Below, piece by piece: positions 26,678-35,316 of a stretch of DNA of 46,255 bases. The DNA comes from UMGS755 sp045595795 (GTDB lineage Bacteria > Bacillota > Clostridia > UBA1381 > UBA9506): the NCBI GenBank assembly GCA_045595795.1, contig JAZOBC010000046.1:1-46255 (forward strand), in the 5' to 3' direction. Both the position numbers and the translations under genes were made by a program. Under the pieces are notes generated by a model. That model searched no databases. It saw only the letters and a list, made by a program, of their open reading frames with translations, and was not told where the DNA came from. The stretch's first letter is position 1, and each line of letters begins with the position of its first letter.

Positions 26678-28867
26678 GTGGACTTAATGAAGTTAATGAC
26701 GCATCCTGACGCGAGGTTTAGTGAAGAAAAAATATATATCTTTAGAAAAACGATAACTTGTAAAGAACCGGTATCATTTTCTGCAAGCGTTTTTGCTGAT
26801 ACACGATATAAACTTTACATCAACGGACAACTGGCCTCGATTGGTCCTTGCCGTGGCAACAATACAGAAAAGTATTACAACGAAATTGAGATTGGAGCAT
26901 GCCTTAATGAGGGAGAAAATCTGATTGAAGCAGTCGTTTTACAGCTCAAGAATGAATATGATGGTAATCATGTTTATAAAAACTTAGGTTCGGTTGTACG
27001 AACCGGGAATATGGTTTTCGGCTTTCAGGGAACGGTTGTTTGCAAGAATGAAACATTTCAGGTAGAGGCGGATGAAAGTTGGGAGGTTGCTGTCTTAGAA
27101 GGCATAACGTTTGTTGGTGATCCAAATTACATTGTCGGTATGAACGAAGAGATTACACCAGAGTTTTTCCGGGAACCGAAATGGAAGGAACCCGTTTTTG
27201 CAGATTATTGTGTTGATTTTGATTTTCCAAAGCCACGCATCTTTATTGTTGGTCGGTATACGGCTAAATCAGCGCCGATTCCAGAACAACGGTTAGAACC
27301 AATTTTTTTATCCTTTGATGAAAATGGTATTTGTGATGCCAATGAGTTAATGACGGCATATCTTAAAATTACTTTGTCCGGTAAGGGCAGCGTTCGTTTT
27401 ACTTATGCAGAATGTAAAACATTGAAAGATGAAAAGGGAAAAGTCTATAAAAAAGACCGTACGGATCCTAATGGCATCATTAAGGGTTATACCGACATCG
27501 TTCATTTAGACGGTGAAGAGGTTGTGTTCCAACCTTTTTGGTTCAAAACCTTCCGTTTTATTAAGTGTGAAATTGACGGTGATGTAACGATTAAGAGCAT
27601 TGAAGGCTTGGAGACCGGTTATCCCCTGGTGGTAGAAGGCTCCTTTGAAAGTGACAATGCTGTGGATAATAAACTGTGGGAAATTAGCTTACGAACCATA
27701 AAACGCTGTATGCAAGAAACCTATACAGACTGTCCTTACTATGAGCAAGAACAGTATTTAATGGATACAAGGGCGCAGGCACTATTCACGTATCAGGTAT
27801 CAAACGATGACAGGGAAATTCGACGAACCATATGTGATTTTGCAGCATCACAGCAAACGTGCGGTATTTTGTGTTCCAAGTCTCCGGACTTTTACCCTCA
27901 AATTATTCCCGGGTTTTCATTTTACTTTATCTTTATAATGCATGAACATTATCTCCGCTTTGCAGATAAAGATTTTATTTGCTCTTGCATCCCGACCGCA
28001 GAGGGAGTTCTCCGTTATTTCGCAAACAACCTTTCTGAAAAAGGTCTTGTTAAACGGAGTGGCTTTTGGAATTTTGTCGATTGGGTAAAGGATTGGGCAC
28101 ATTTGTCAGGTGTTCCTTTGGGTGAAAAAGGGGAGGACATGGCAATTTATACCTTGATGTACATAGCGGCATTGGAGAAAATGGCATTTTTATATGATGA
28201 AATTGGAAGACATGAACTGGCGTCAGCAGTACGTCGATTTGCAGAAAGCAGTAGGAAATCTGTTAAAGAGCATTGCTATGACAGCAAATCAGGATTGTTT
28301 GCAGATGGTCCTTCAAAGAAGTATTTTAGCGCTCATGCGCAAATTTGGGCTGTTTTATCAGGTACCGTTCAGGGTGAGGAAGCGAAGAGTATCATGGAAA
28401 GATCCGAATCGTTGTCTGCACAACCGACCTATGCATATATTTATGATTACTTTCGCGCGTTAGAAGCGAGCGGCTTATATCATAGGAGAAAACAGAAGTT
28501 AGATGCGTTGCGTGAATTGGTTTCCTTGCACTGTACAACTGTTCCCGAAACACCCGGCAATACCAGAAGCGAATGTCATGGCTGGGGTGCAACAGTTCTG
28601 TATGAATTTGCTGCCCTTGATTTGGGTGTTCGGGTCAATGAGCCTGAAAAAATAATTGAAATTTCTCCTTATACGGCAGAACACGACAGGGCGAAGGGTG
28701 TTGTTGTTATTAACGGCGGTACAGTATCTGTTTCCTGGTACAAGGAAAATGGGAATTTTAAAATAGATATTGAAGCACCGCAAGGCTACAGAAAGCGGAT
28801 TTATATGCCTAATGGTAGCAAATATGAAAACGACGAAGAGAAGATGAGTTTCAGCTGCCAGCTTTAA
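26678..28867 (+). CDS. GH78-like alpha-L-rhamnosidase, cytoplasmic
   Basis: 729 residues; GTG start seven bases after AGGAGGA. No signal peptide. An N-terminal beta domain (about 20-170; YKLYINGQLASIGPCRG is the usual carbohydrate-binding-like strand) and a second beta domain lead to a six-hairpin barrel. DCPYYEQEQYLMD (about 351-363) matches the GH78 motif DCPxRExxGWxGD that holds the general acid; WNFVDW (about 463-468) is the next conserved loop; GWGATVLYEFAAL (about 635) holds the second Glu. A short C-terminal beta domain ends the protein. GH78 enzymes release terminal alpha-L-rhamnose by inversion. Its presence is the main hint that the target glycan contains rhamnose. Confidence 0.82.
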   Translation: MDLMKLMTHPDARFSEEKIYIFRKTITCKEPVSFSASVFADTRYKLYINGQLASIGPCRGNNTEKYYNEIEIGACLNEGENLIEAVVLQLKNEYDGNHVYKNLGSVVRTGNMVFGFQGTVVCKNETFQVEADESWEVAVLEGITFVGDPNYIVGMNEEITPEFFREPKWKEPVFADYCVDFDFPKPRIFIVGRYTAKSAPIPEQRLEPIFLSFDENGICDANELMTAYLKITLSGKGSVRFTYAECKTLKDEKGKVYKKDRTDPNGIIKGYTDIVHLDGEEVVFQPFWFKTFRFIKCEIDGDVTIKSIEGLETGYPLVVEGSFESDNAVDNKLWEISLRTIKRCMQETYTDCPYYEQEQYLMDTRAQALFTYQVSNDDREIRRTICDFAASQQTCGILCSKSPDFYPQIIPGFSFYFIFIMHEHYLRFADKDFICSCIPTAEGVLRYFANNLSEKGLVKRSGFWNFVDWVKDWAHLSGVPLGEKGEDMAIYTLMYIAALEKMAFLYDEIGRHELASAVRRFAESSRKSVKEHCYDSKSGLFADGPSKKYFSAHAQIWAVLSGTVQGEEAKSIMERSESLSAQPTYAYIYDYFRALEASGLYHRRKQKLDALRELVSLHCTTVPETPGNTRSECHGWGATVLYEFAALDLGVRVNEPEKIIEISPYTAEHDRAKGVVVINGGTVSVSWYKENGNFKIDIEAPQGYRKRIYMPNGSKYENDEEKMSFSCQL

Positions 28868-29043
28868 CGAAATCGAGTCCGGGAATGGGAGATTCCACTA
28901 CATCGGTGTTTTTTGTACAACTAAAATTATAGTTCACCGGCTTTGCATGATGACAACGATTGCCCTTTTAGGTTTTACGGGCTTTTTCGCATTTGTGAGT
29001 TACACTTGTTGGCAACGTCAAGAGGAAAGAGGTAAACTGAGCA

Positions 29044-31155
29044 ATGGAAAAACATTTTGAGTTTGCAAAGAAAATGACTCAGGTACATAAACCAAATAGA
29101 ATCAATTCAGCGATAAAAATCAATCCGGCACATACGATTGTTACAGAAGAGTGGAAGATTGCATGCAAGGCAGAAAGCGGAGTTGTCCTCAAAGAGGCAC
29201 TTGAAGATTTACAAGATTATTTCAAAGTGTCAATGGGACTAATGTTAGAAATTGTTACTTTGGAAGAATGTGCAGAAAAAATAATTTTTGCATCTGTTGA
29301 TGCCACGATGGAAGCAAGAAGCTTTCGTTTAAAGGCAAGTGACAGGATAGAAATACTTGGCTGTGATGAACGGAGTGTCGCTCAAGGATGTTATGCGCTG
29401 GAGGATGAGATGAACTTTAACCAGCACCCATCTTTGGCACCGTGCGATATAATAAGACGTATGCGCTTTTCGCCGAGATTTATCCATAGCGGTATGCCGG
29501 CAAGACAGTTTCCAAAAGAACATTTGCGTAAGATTGCCCATTTTGGTTTTGACTCCGTTATGGTTATGGGTGACCCGAAAATCATCGAGGGAGGCGAGGC
29601 TTGCGATAAGTTTAATCAAGTTATTAAAAATGCGGCCGATTGCGGTTTGGATGTTTATACCTTCTTTCCCTTTAAAAATCCGTACCATCCTGATGACGAG
29701 GGTGCTTATGAGTTTTATGAAGGTACCTACGGTAAGTTGATTAGGTTGTGTCCCGGTCTCCGTGGCCTTATTTTGATTGGTGAGTCCTGTGAATTTCCTT
29801 CAAAGGATCCCCGCACAACGGGAAAGCCCTGGAGAGAATCCCTGCAGGATGAAAAACCCAGTCCCGGATGGTTTCCGTGTAGTGATTATCCGCAGTTTGC
29901 AGCGATGGTAAAAAAAATCATTGATTCACATTCTGATAATATTGACCTTGTATTTTGGACTTACAATTGGTTCTATGCAGACGAAAAACTCAGAGAAGAG
30001 TTTGTTCGTAATTTGCCTAAAGGCATAACGGCAATGGCAACCTTTGAGATGCAAAGTGTTGTGCAAATCTCACCTGAAGCGAAAGAGGTGACAACGGATT
30101 ATACCCTTTGGCAGATAGGGCCTGGCAGTTCCTATGGCTCTGAGGCAAAAATTGCCCGTGAAGTGGGTAGAAAAATGATTGCTATGACAAACTCAGCCGG
30201 CAATACATGGGATATTGGTGGTGTTCCCTATTTACCTGCTCCGCAAAGATGGATGAAGAGGTGGGAGTCGGTTATTAGTTGTCAGGAGAATCTGAGGCTG
30301 GATGGAACACAGGATTCGTGGTCCTTCGGATTTTGGCCTTCTTTTATATGTGAAATGGCGAAATTTGCCTATATGGATCCGGCACCGGATATGAATGAAT
30401 TTCTTCGTAGGATTATCGTCAGAGATTATGGTGAAGAAAATGTTGAAAAAATGCTTTCGATTTTCGAACTGTTCTCTGAAGGTATGAGCCATTGTGTATC
30501 AACCAATGAAGACCAATATGGACCGGCAAGAGTGGGACCGGCGTATCCCTTATTTTTTAAACGATGGGAACTTATCCCCAAGGGACCTGACTCTTGCAGA
30601 GATGTTAATTATGAAGCATATCCTGTTTATACTTATAATCTGGATTATAAGGATAGACTTCTTTACGAAACAAATGAATACAGACAGATGGCATCATATT
30701 TTGACGAGGGTTCAAGAAGACTTACAGAGGTTATTGCCAATCTACCTACGAAAAAGCTTTCAAATGCCAAAGAACTTCTGGGTGTTTCTAAATTCATTGC
30801 AAACACGGCAAGAACCATTCACCATGTAAAAAGATGGCATTATCTAAAAGGACAGCTTGGTGTATATGTTGATGCTGCTCCCACTTGGGTAGGTGGTCGT
30901 AAGGGCATGGAGGACGCTAAAAAGGCAGTGAAGTCTCTTGTTCCTGTTGCCAATCCTGAGCCGATTGTGCGGGAACTTATTGATATTTTAAAGCGGGAAA
31001 TTGTCAATGCGGAAAATACTATTCCTTTGGTTGAAGAAAATTCACGTTTGGGCTATGAGCAAGAGTTCGATTATGCTTGTTCTAAAGAACAGATTGAATG
31101 GAAAATTAAAATGGCAAAGCGTACTTTGAATGAGGAATTACTACCAATGCTCTGA
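29044..31155 (+). CDS. Unassigned glycoside-hydrolase-like protein (GH20/GH67-type layout)
   Basis: 703 residues; ATG 29044 after GAGGAAAGAGG. No signal peptide. Residues about 30-120 resemble the alpha/beta domain found before the barrel in GH20/GH67/GH84-type enzymes, with FRLKASDRIEILGCDERSVAQGCYALED. RFSPRFIHSG near 145 opens a TIM barrel, with LILIGESCEFP (about 240), LVFWTYNWFY (about 305) and NTWDIGG (about 385) as candidate active-site strands. The C-terminal 150 residues are helical. I cannot place it in a known GH family; an alpha-glucuronidase-like role would fit the locus but is a guess. The gap before it (28868-29043) holds only a weak GCCC/GGGC hairpin with five T near 28962-28987. 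The last 135 bases of this gene are duplicated at 36733. Confidence 0.6.
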   Translation: MEKHFEFAKKMTQVHKPNRINSAIKINPAHTIVTEEWKIACKAESGVVLKEALEDLQDYFKVSMGLMLEIVTLEECAEKIIFASVDATMEARSFRLKASDRIEILGCDERSVAQGCYALEDEMNFNQHPSLAPCDIIRRMRFSPRFIHSGMPARQFPKEHLRKIAHFGFDSVMVMGDPKIIEGGEACDKFNQVIKNAADCGLDVYTFFPFKNPYHPDDEGAYEFYEGTYGKLIRLCPGLRGLILIGESCEFPSKDPRTTGKPWRESLQDEKPSPGWFPCSDYPQFAAMVKKIIDSHSDNIDLVFWTYNWFYADEKLREEFVRNLPKGITAMATFEMQSVVQISPEAKEVTTDYTLWQIGPGSSYGSEAKIAREVGRKMIAMTNSAGNTWDIGGVPYLPAPQRWMKRWESVISCQENLRLDGTQDSWSFGFWPSFICEMAKFAYMDPAPDMNEFLRRIIVRDYGEENVEKMLSIFELFSEGMSHCVSTNEDQYGPARVGPAYPLFFKRWELIPKGPDSCRDVNYEAYPVYTYNLDYKDRLLYETNEYRQMASYFDEGSRRLTEVIANLPTKKLSNAKELLGVSKFIANTARTIHHVKRWHYLKGQLGVYVDAAPTWVGGRKGMEDAKKAVKSLVPVANPEPIVRELIDILKREIVNAENTIPLVEENSRLGYEQEFDYACSKEQIEWKIKMAKRTLNEELLPML

Positions 31156-31164
31156 TTTTCTCTT
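31018..31164 (+). repeat. Direct repeat, left copy (tail of the hydrolase gene)
   Basis: These 147 bases recur at 36733-36879 with only a few differences, almost all at third codon positions. The left copy is inside the intact gene and runs nine bases past its stop. The two copies flank the AtuA-symporter-ceramidase module. Confidence 0.9.
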
Positions 31165-31225
31165 ATCAATAAATATGAAAAGTTGATTACTTTCGTATAT
31201 TATTATCAATAGTTTTACAAATCTG

Positions 31226-31284
31226 TTGACAATATGATTTATTTGTGTTAACATTAAAATATAACTTGTTATAACAAGTTATAT
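31226..31284 (+). promoter_or_regulatory. Promoter and 26-bp palindromic operator of the AtuA module
   Basis: TTGACA (31226-31231), 17-nt spacer and a -10-like TAACAT (31249-31254). Directly downstream lies a perfect 26-bp palindrome at 31259-31284 with core ACTTGTTATAACAAGT. The form (inverted repeat with TATA centre) is typical of GntR/HutC-type operators, and a GntR/UTRA protein is encoded three genes downstream. Repression by blocking transcription start is inferred. Confidence 0.8.
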
Positions 31285-31308
31285 CAACTTATATGGGAGG
31301 TCATTAAT

Positions 31309-32679
31309 ATGGCAAAAGACACTGTTAGGATTATTTCTCCAAATGGTCATTTGGGCTTTGCACCGACCAAAGAAGAAAGCTTTTATTTAGGTGCAGAAAC
31401 GAAACCGGACTATTATTGTTGCGATAGCGGTAGTGATGATATTGGTCCTGTTCCTTTAGGTGCAGATAAATGCGCAAGTCATCCTGATCATCAGTATCAT
31501 GATATCGAGTTGATGCTTTTAAAGGCAAGAGAACAGGGTGTGCCGATGATTATTGGTTCAGCTGGTGATACCGGTACAAACAGCCGTGTTGATATGTACG
31601 TTGGCTTTATTAAAGACATGGCAAAAAAACATAACTTAAAGCCCTTTAAACTGGCTTACTTCTACTCTGAAGTAGATAAAGAATATCTCCGCAAAAAGAT
31701 GGAAGCCGGCGAAGAGATTGAAGGTCTTGATGGTCGCACAAATCTGACCGTTGAAGAGCTTGACAAAACAGACCGTATCGTGGCTGTTGCAGGTGTACAT
31801 CCCTTTATTAAGGCTTTAGAAATGGGTGCTGATGTTATTATTGGCGGCCGTACCTCTGACGCCTGTGTATTTGCAGCCCCTGCAATTTATGAAGGCATCC
31901 CCGAAAATATGGCATATTACACAGGTAAGGTACTGGAATGTGCATCTTTCTGCTGTGAGCCTTATGGTGCAAAGGAAAGCGTTATCGGTACCGTTACCAA
32001 AGATGATGTAAAGGTTACTGCAATGGCACCGTTCCAGCGTTGTACGCCTGCCTCTGTAGCCGGTCATGCAATGTATGAAAGAACAAACCCCTACTATGAG
32101 TACGTAGCAGGCGGTATGATGGATATGAGCGAGTGTGAGTACGAGCAGTATGATGAAAAAACCTGCCGTATTACAGGTGCAAAGTTTATTCCGGTTGACG
32201 GAAGAGTAAAGGTAAAACTTGAGGGTTCAGGTTTTGTTGGTTACCGCTATTTAGGTCTTGCAGGCATTCGTGATCCTTATACAATCAAAAATATTGATAA
32301 GGTTATTGATTGGGCTAAATCTCAGATTAAAGAACGTCGTCCGAACGACTGGTATGAGGTAAGTTATCGTGTGTTCGGAAAAAATGGCGTTATGGGTGAT
32401 TTAGAGCCGATTAAAGAAACAAAATCTCATGAACTTATGGTTGTTGTTGAAGGTGTTGCCAAAACTAAGGAAGTTGCAGAAGAGGTTGCACTTGTTGGTA
32501 CTCGCCAGTTATTCTATGCAAGACTTCCGGAAGTAAAGGGAACAGCGGGAACAGCAGCATTTGTTATGGATGAAGTTGTTGAAATGTCCCCTGCTTATGT
32601 TTGGACAATGGATCATACAGTTGAGGTTGACGATCCGCTCGAACTATTTCCTATTACAATGATTGAGATTGGAGAGTGA
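31309..32679 (+). CDS. AtuA/DUF1446 family protein
   Basis: 456 residues; ATG 31309 follows GGGAGG. Recognised as the acyclic-terpene-utilisation AtuA-like family (DUF1446) from the N-terminal IISPNGHLGFAPT, IGSAGDTGTNSRVD (about 81-94), VIIGGRTSDACVFAAPAIYEG (about 178) and the central GAKESVIGTV region. No signal peptide or membrane segment. AtuA proteins act in catabolic loci but their reaction is not established; many members pair with a DUF4387 protein, which is the next gene six bases on. The pair probably forms one enzyme or complex. It is the first gene of a module with its own palindromic operator. Confidence 0.85.
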   Translation: MAKDTVRIISPNGHLGFAPTKEESFYLGAETKPDYYCCDSGSDDIGPVPLGADKCASHPDHQYHDIELMLLKAREQGVPMIIGSAGDTGTNSRVDMYVGFIKDMAKKHNLKPFKLAYFYSEVDKEYLRKKMEAGEEIEGLDGRTNLTVEELDKTDRIVAVAGVHPFIKALEMGADVIIGGRTSDACVFAAPAIYEGIPENMAYYTGKVLECASFCCEPYGAKESVIGTVTKDDVKVTAMAPFQRCTPASVAGHAMYERTNPYYEYVAGGMMDMSECEYEQYDEKTCRITGAKFIPVDGRVKVKLEGSGFVGYRYLGLAGIRDPYTIKNIDKVIDWAKSQIKERRPNDWYEVSYRVFGKNGVMGDLEPIKETKSHELMVVVEGVAKTKEVAEEVALVGTRQLFYARLPEVKGTAGTAAFVMDEVVEMSPAYVWTMDHTVEVDDPLELFPITMIEIGE

Positions 32680-32684
32680 GCATA

Positions 32685-33011
32685 ATGAAAACAGTTAAAT
32701 TATTAGATCTTGCAAAAACTATTCGCAGCAAAAATGCGGGTACAGATCGTATAACATTTGATATCATCTTCCGCGAGAAGGAAAACTACGAACTGGTTAA
32801 AAATTCTGGTGCGTTTACTCGTGAAACCGTAAAGAAAATTTACGGAATTGATGACAGCCGAATTGCTGATTTTGTAGAGTTTGATCCTGGTCTTGCAATC
32901 AAATTTACCATTAATCGCCTTAAACCATCCGGTTCTTTTGGCGAGGGCGATGTATTTGGTTGTCAGCAGTACCCACCTTTATATGATGTTGAAATTCCTG
33001 TAGAGGACTAA
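32685..33011 (+). CDS. DUF4387 protein, partner of AtuA
   Basis: 108 residues; ATG 32685 has GGAGAG eight bases upstream. A GTG at 32676 is in frame but overlaps that ribosome site. The sequence LAKTIRSKNAGTDRITFDIIF near the start and GSFGEGDVFGCQQYPPLYDVEIP at the end mark DUF4387, a small domain often fused or adjacent to AtuA/DUF1446. Cytoplasmic, function unknown. Only five bases separate it from the AtuA gene, so the two are cotranscribed and likely act together. Confidence 0.85.
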   Translation: MKTVKLLDLAKTIRSKNAGTDRITFDIIFREKENYELVKNSGAFTRETVKKIYGIDDSRIADFVEFDPGLAIKFTINRLKPSGSFGEGDVFGCQQYPPLYDVEIPVED

Positions 33012-33032
33012 GTATAAGGAACTGCTGCTTTA

Positions 33033-33080
33033 AAATTCGGGCGATAATGTGTTGATTATCGCCCGAATTTGTTGTATAAT
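33033..33080 (+). promoter_or_regulatory. Promoter embedded in a 16-bp perfect inverted repeat
   Basis: AAATTCGGGCGATAAT (33033-33048), loop GTGTTG, exact complement at 33055-33070. There is no T-run. A promoter reads through it: TTGATT (33052-33057), 17-nt spacer, TATAAT (33075-33080). The repeat may be an operator over the -35 box, a hairpin ending the AtuA-DUF4387 transcript, or both. Confidence 0.7.
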
Positions 33081-33106
33081 TTAATTTAATTGGAAGTGGG
33101 AAATCA

Positions 33107-34486
33107 ATGACAATTAAACACTTTATAGGTATCGTTGTTACCCTTTTGTCTATAGTTGCCTTGAGTATTTATTCAGGAAAGACGATAAAAGAGAAGAAAG
33201 GCGCAAAGTCGTGGATTGTTGCAGGTGCCATAATGGGAACGCTTGTTGGCGGTTCATCAACGGTTGGAACGGCACAACTTGCATATCAGTATGGTATGAG
33301 TGCCTGGTGGTTTACATTAGGTAGCGGAATAGCATGCTTAATTCTTGCCCTGTTTTTTGCCAAGCCATTACATCAAAGTGGGCACAAAACGCTAATTGCT
33401 TTTATTACATGTGAGTATGGTCAAAAAAATGGGCTTATTGCTTCTGTGCTTTCATCATTTGGCAGTTTTATTAATATTATAGCACAATTGATTTCAGCAA
33501 CGGCAATCATTGCGATGATTGTACCTGATTTTCCTCTTGCTCTATCACTGTTGATTTCAGCGTTGTTTATGGTGCTATATGTTATATTTGGCGGTACAAA
33601 AGGAAGTGGATGGGTCGGCATTCTAAAAATGCTATTGCTTTACACAGCTATGATTGCAAGTGGAGTTTTAGTCTTTGTTTTCTCAAATGGCATAGGCGGT
33701 TTTGTTGAGTTGGTTAACTCTATTGACAATGCTGCCGGAATCAACTTTGGCAGTTTATTTGCTCGTGGTGTGGGAGAAGATCTTGGAGCTTGCCTGTCTC
33801 TAATTTTGGGCGTGATTACCACACAGAGTTATGCTCAGGCAATTTTTATGGCGTCAGACACGAAGAATGCAGTAAAAGGAGCTGTTTTAAGTTCGGTTTT
33901 AATTCCTCCTGTTGGTGTTGGTGGTATATTAGTAGGGTTATATATGCGAGCCACTCATCCAGGTATTATGCCTAAAACTGCGTTGACACTTTTTGTTACT
34001 GAAAGTATGCCACCGTTATTGGGTGGTGTTGTGTTGGGTACTTTGTTTGTAGCTGTCGTGGGGACGGGGGCCGGACTTGCATTAGGAATTGCTGCAGTTT
34101 TAAGGCGCGATGTTTTGCCGCTGTTGCCATTTGGTCGTAAGAGAAACTTTTCCGGCATTATGATCGAGAGAATATTGCTTGTATTATTGTTATTTATTGC
34201 ATGTGTTCTCTCTATGGGACCTTTAGGAGATACAATTTTGAAATTTTCCTTTATGTCTATGGGACTACGAGGTGCTACTATATTTATACCATTGTGCTGT
34301 GCTCTTTGGCTTCCGGGAACTGTTAAAAAAGGATATGCAATAGTAGCTATTATTTTAGGACCTTTGTCAGTACTGATGTTTGAAATGTGGGGAATTTTGA
34401 ACTTCGATTCGTTGTTTGTCGGAGTTATCATTTCGGCTCTGATTATGTTATTGGGTTTTTTGCTGAACAAAAAGCACAAAAGTTGA
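33107..34486 (+). CDS. Sodium:solute symporter family transporter
   Basis: 459 residues with about 12-13 predicted membrane helices. GAKSWIVAGAIMGTLVGGSSTVGTAQLAYQYGMSAWWFTLGS (about residues 33-75) is the diagnostic first-helix region of the SSS family, where the Na+ site lies, and IFGGTKGSGW with LGVITTQSYAQAIFMASD further on also fit. It imports an organic acid or other small molecule with sodium; its substrate is presumably what AtuA/DUF4387 and the ceramidase-like enzyme process. It has its own promoter but sits within the module. Confidence 0.85.
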   Translation: MTIKHFIGIVVTLLSIVALSIYSGKTIKEKKGAKSWIVAGAIMGTLVGGSSTVGTAQLAYQYGMSAWWFTLGSGIACLILALFFAKPLHQSGHKTLIAFITCEYGQKNGLIASVLSSFGSFINIIAQLISATAIIAMIVPDFPLALSLLISALFMVLYVIFGGTKGSGWVGILKMLLLYTAMIASGVLVFVFSNGIGGFVELVNSIDNAAGINFGSLFARGVGEDLGACLSLILGVITTQSYAQAIFMASDTKNAVKGAVLSSVLIPPVGVGGILVGLYMRATHPGIMPKTALTLFVTESMPPLLGGVVLGTLFVAVVGTGAGLALGIAAVLRRDVLPLLPFGRKRNFSGIMIERILLVLLLFIACVLSMGPLGDTILKFSFMSMGLRGATIFIPLCCALWLPGTVKKGYAIVAIILGPLSVLMFEMWGILNFDSLFVGVIISALIMLLGFLLNKKHKS

Positions 34487-34528
34487 TTTATCAATGTAGA
34501 TAAAATAATGTGAAAGGTTGATTTTGCT

Positions 34529-35266
34529 ATGGCTTCGTATGAGCGCGCACAGACATTGTATTTGCAAATTAAAGAAAGTCTTGAAGAGGGAATAAGGACA
34601 GGAAAATATCCGATCAATAGCAAATTGCCTTCAGAAAATTCTTTGTGTAAGATGTTTAACGTGAGCCGTATTACCATTCGTAAAGCATTAGACATATTAG
34701 AAAATAGTGGGATGGTATATTCTATACATGGTAAGGGAACATTTGTAAAGGCTAAGATGATTGATTCTGATTTAAAAAAAATTAGTTCTTTTGGTGCAAC
34801 GCTAGAACATATGGGTTATAACGGCTATACGAAGATTGTATGTTATGAAGAACGTGACACAAATGAGTTTGAGCGGATGTTGCATAATAATGATTGGAAA
34901 AGAGCAAGCTACCTTTCTTTAATTGGGTATTCGATGGATGAACCAGTTGTGTTGTACCGTTCTGTGATTAAGAGTCCATATGGGCTTGATATGCATAAAG
35001 TAGCGTTGGAATTGGAAAAGCAAGGGGTTCCATTTTCTACATTTGATTTGTATGCCCGAGTTGGCTTAGAAATAGGAAAAGTTGATCAGAAAGTTGAAGC
35101 GATAAATGCAGATGAAGAAATAGCCTCTTTATTAAATAAAAATCCCGGTGATGCGATTTTGGTTTTAGACTCTGTTATAAGAGATAAAAATATGCAGCTG
35201 ATAGAATATAAAAAAGGTTATTATTCTACAGATAAATATACGTTTAATTTAAGTAGAGAACTATAA
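34529..35266 (+). CDS. GntR-family regulator with UTRA domain
   Basis: 245 residues. Residues about 5-75 are the GntR winged helix: YLQIKESLEEGIRTGKYPINSKLPSENSL, VSRITIRKALDILENSGMVYSIHGKGTFV. Residues about 95-240 are a UTRA (HutC-type) effector domain ending in YKKGYYSTDKYTFNLS. Such regulators repress a neighbouring catabolic module until a small ligand binds. The palindrome with core ACTTGTTATAACAAGT at 31259-31284 is the best candidate operator. AAAGG lies before the ATG, which is 42 bases after the symporter stop. Confidence 0.9.
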   Translation: MASYERAQTLYLQIKESLEEGIRTGKYPINSKLPSENSLCKMFNVSRITIRKALDILENSGMVYSIHGKGTFVKAKMIDSDLKKISSFGATLEHMGYNGYTKIVCYEERDTNEFERMLHNNDWKRASYLSLIGYSMDEPVVLYRSVIKSPYGLDMHKVALELEKQGVPFSTFDLYARVGLEIGKVDQKVEAINADEEIASLLNKNPGDAILVLDSVIRDKNMQLIEYKKGYYSTDKYTFNLSREL

Positions 35267-35316
35267 ATTTTAAATGAAACTAGAATGTTTAATGATTTAT
35301 ATTTTGGAGGGGAAAA

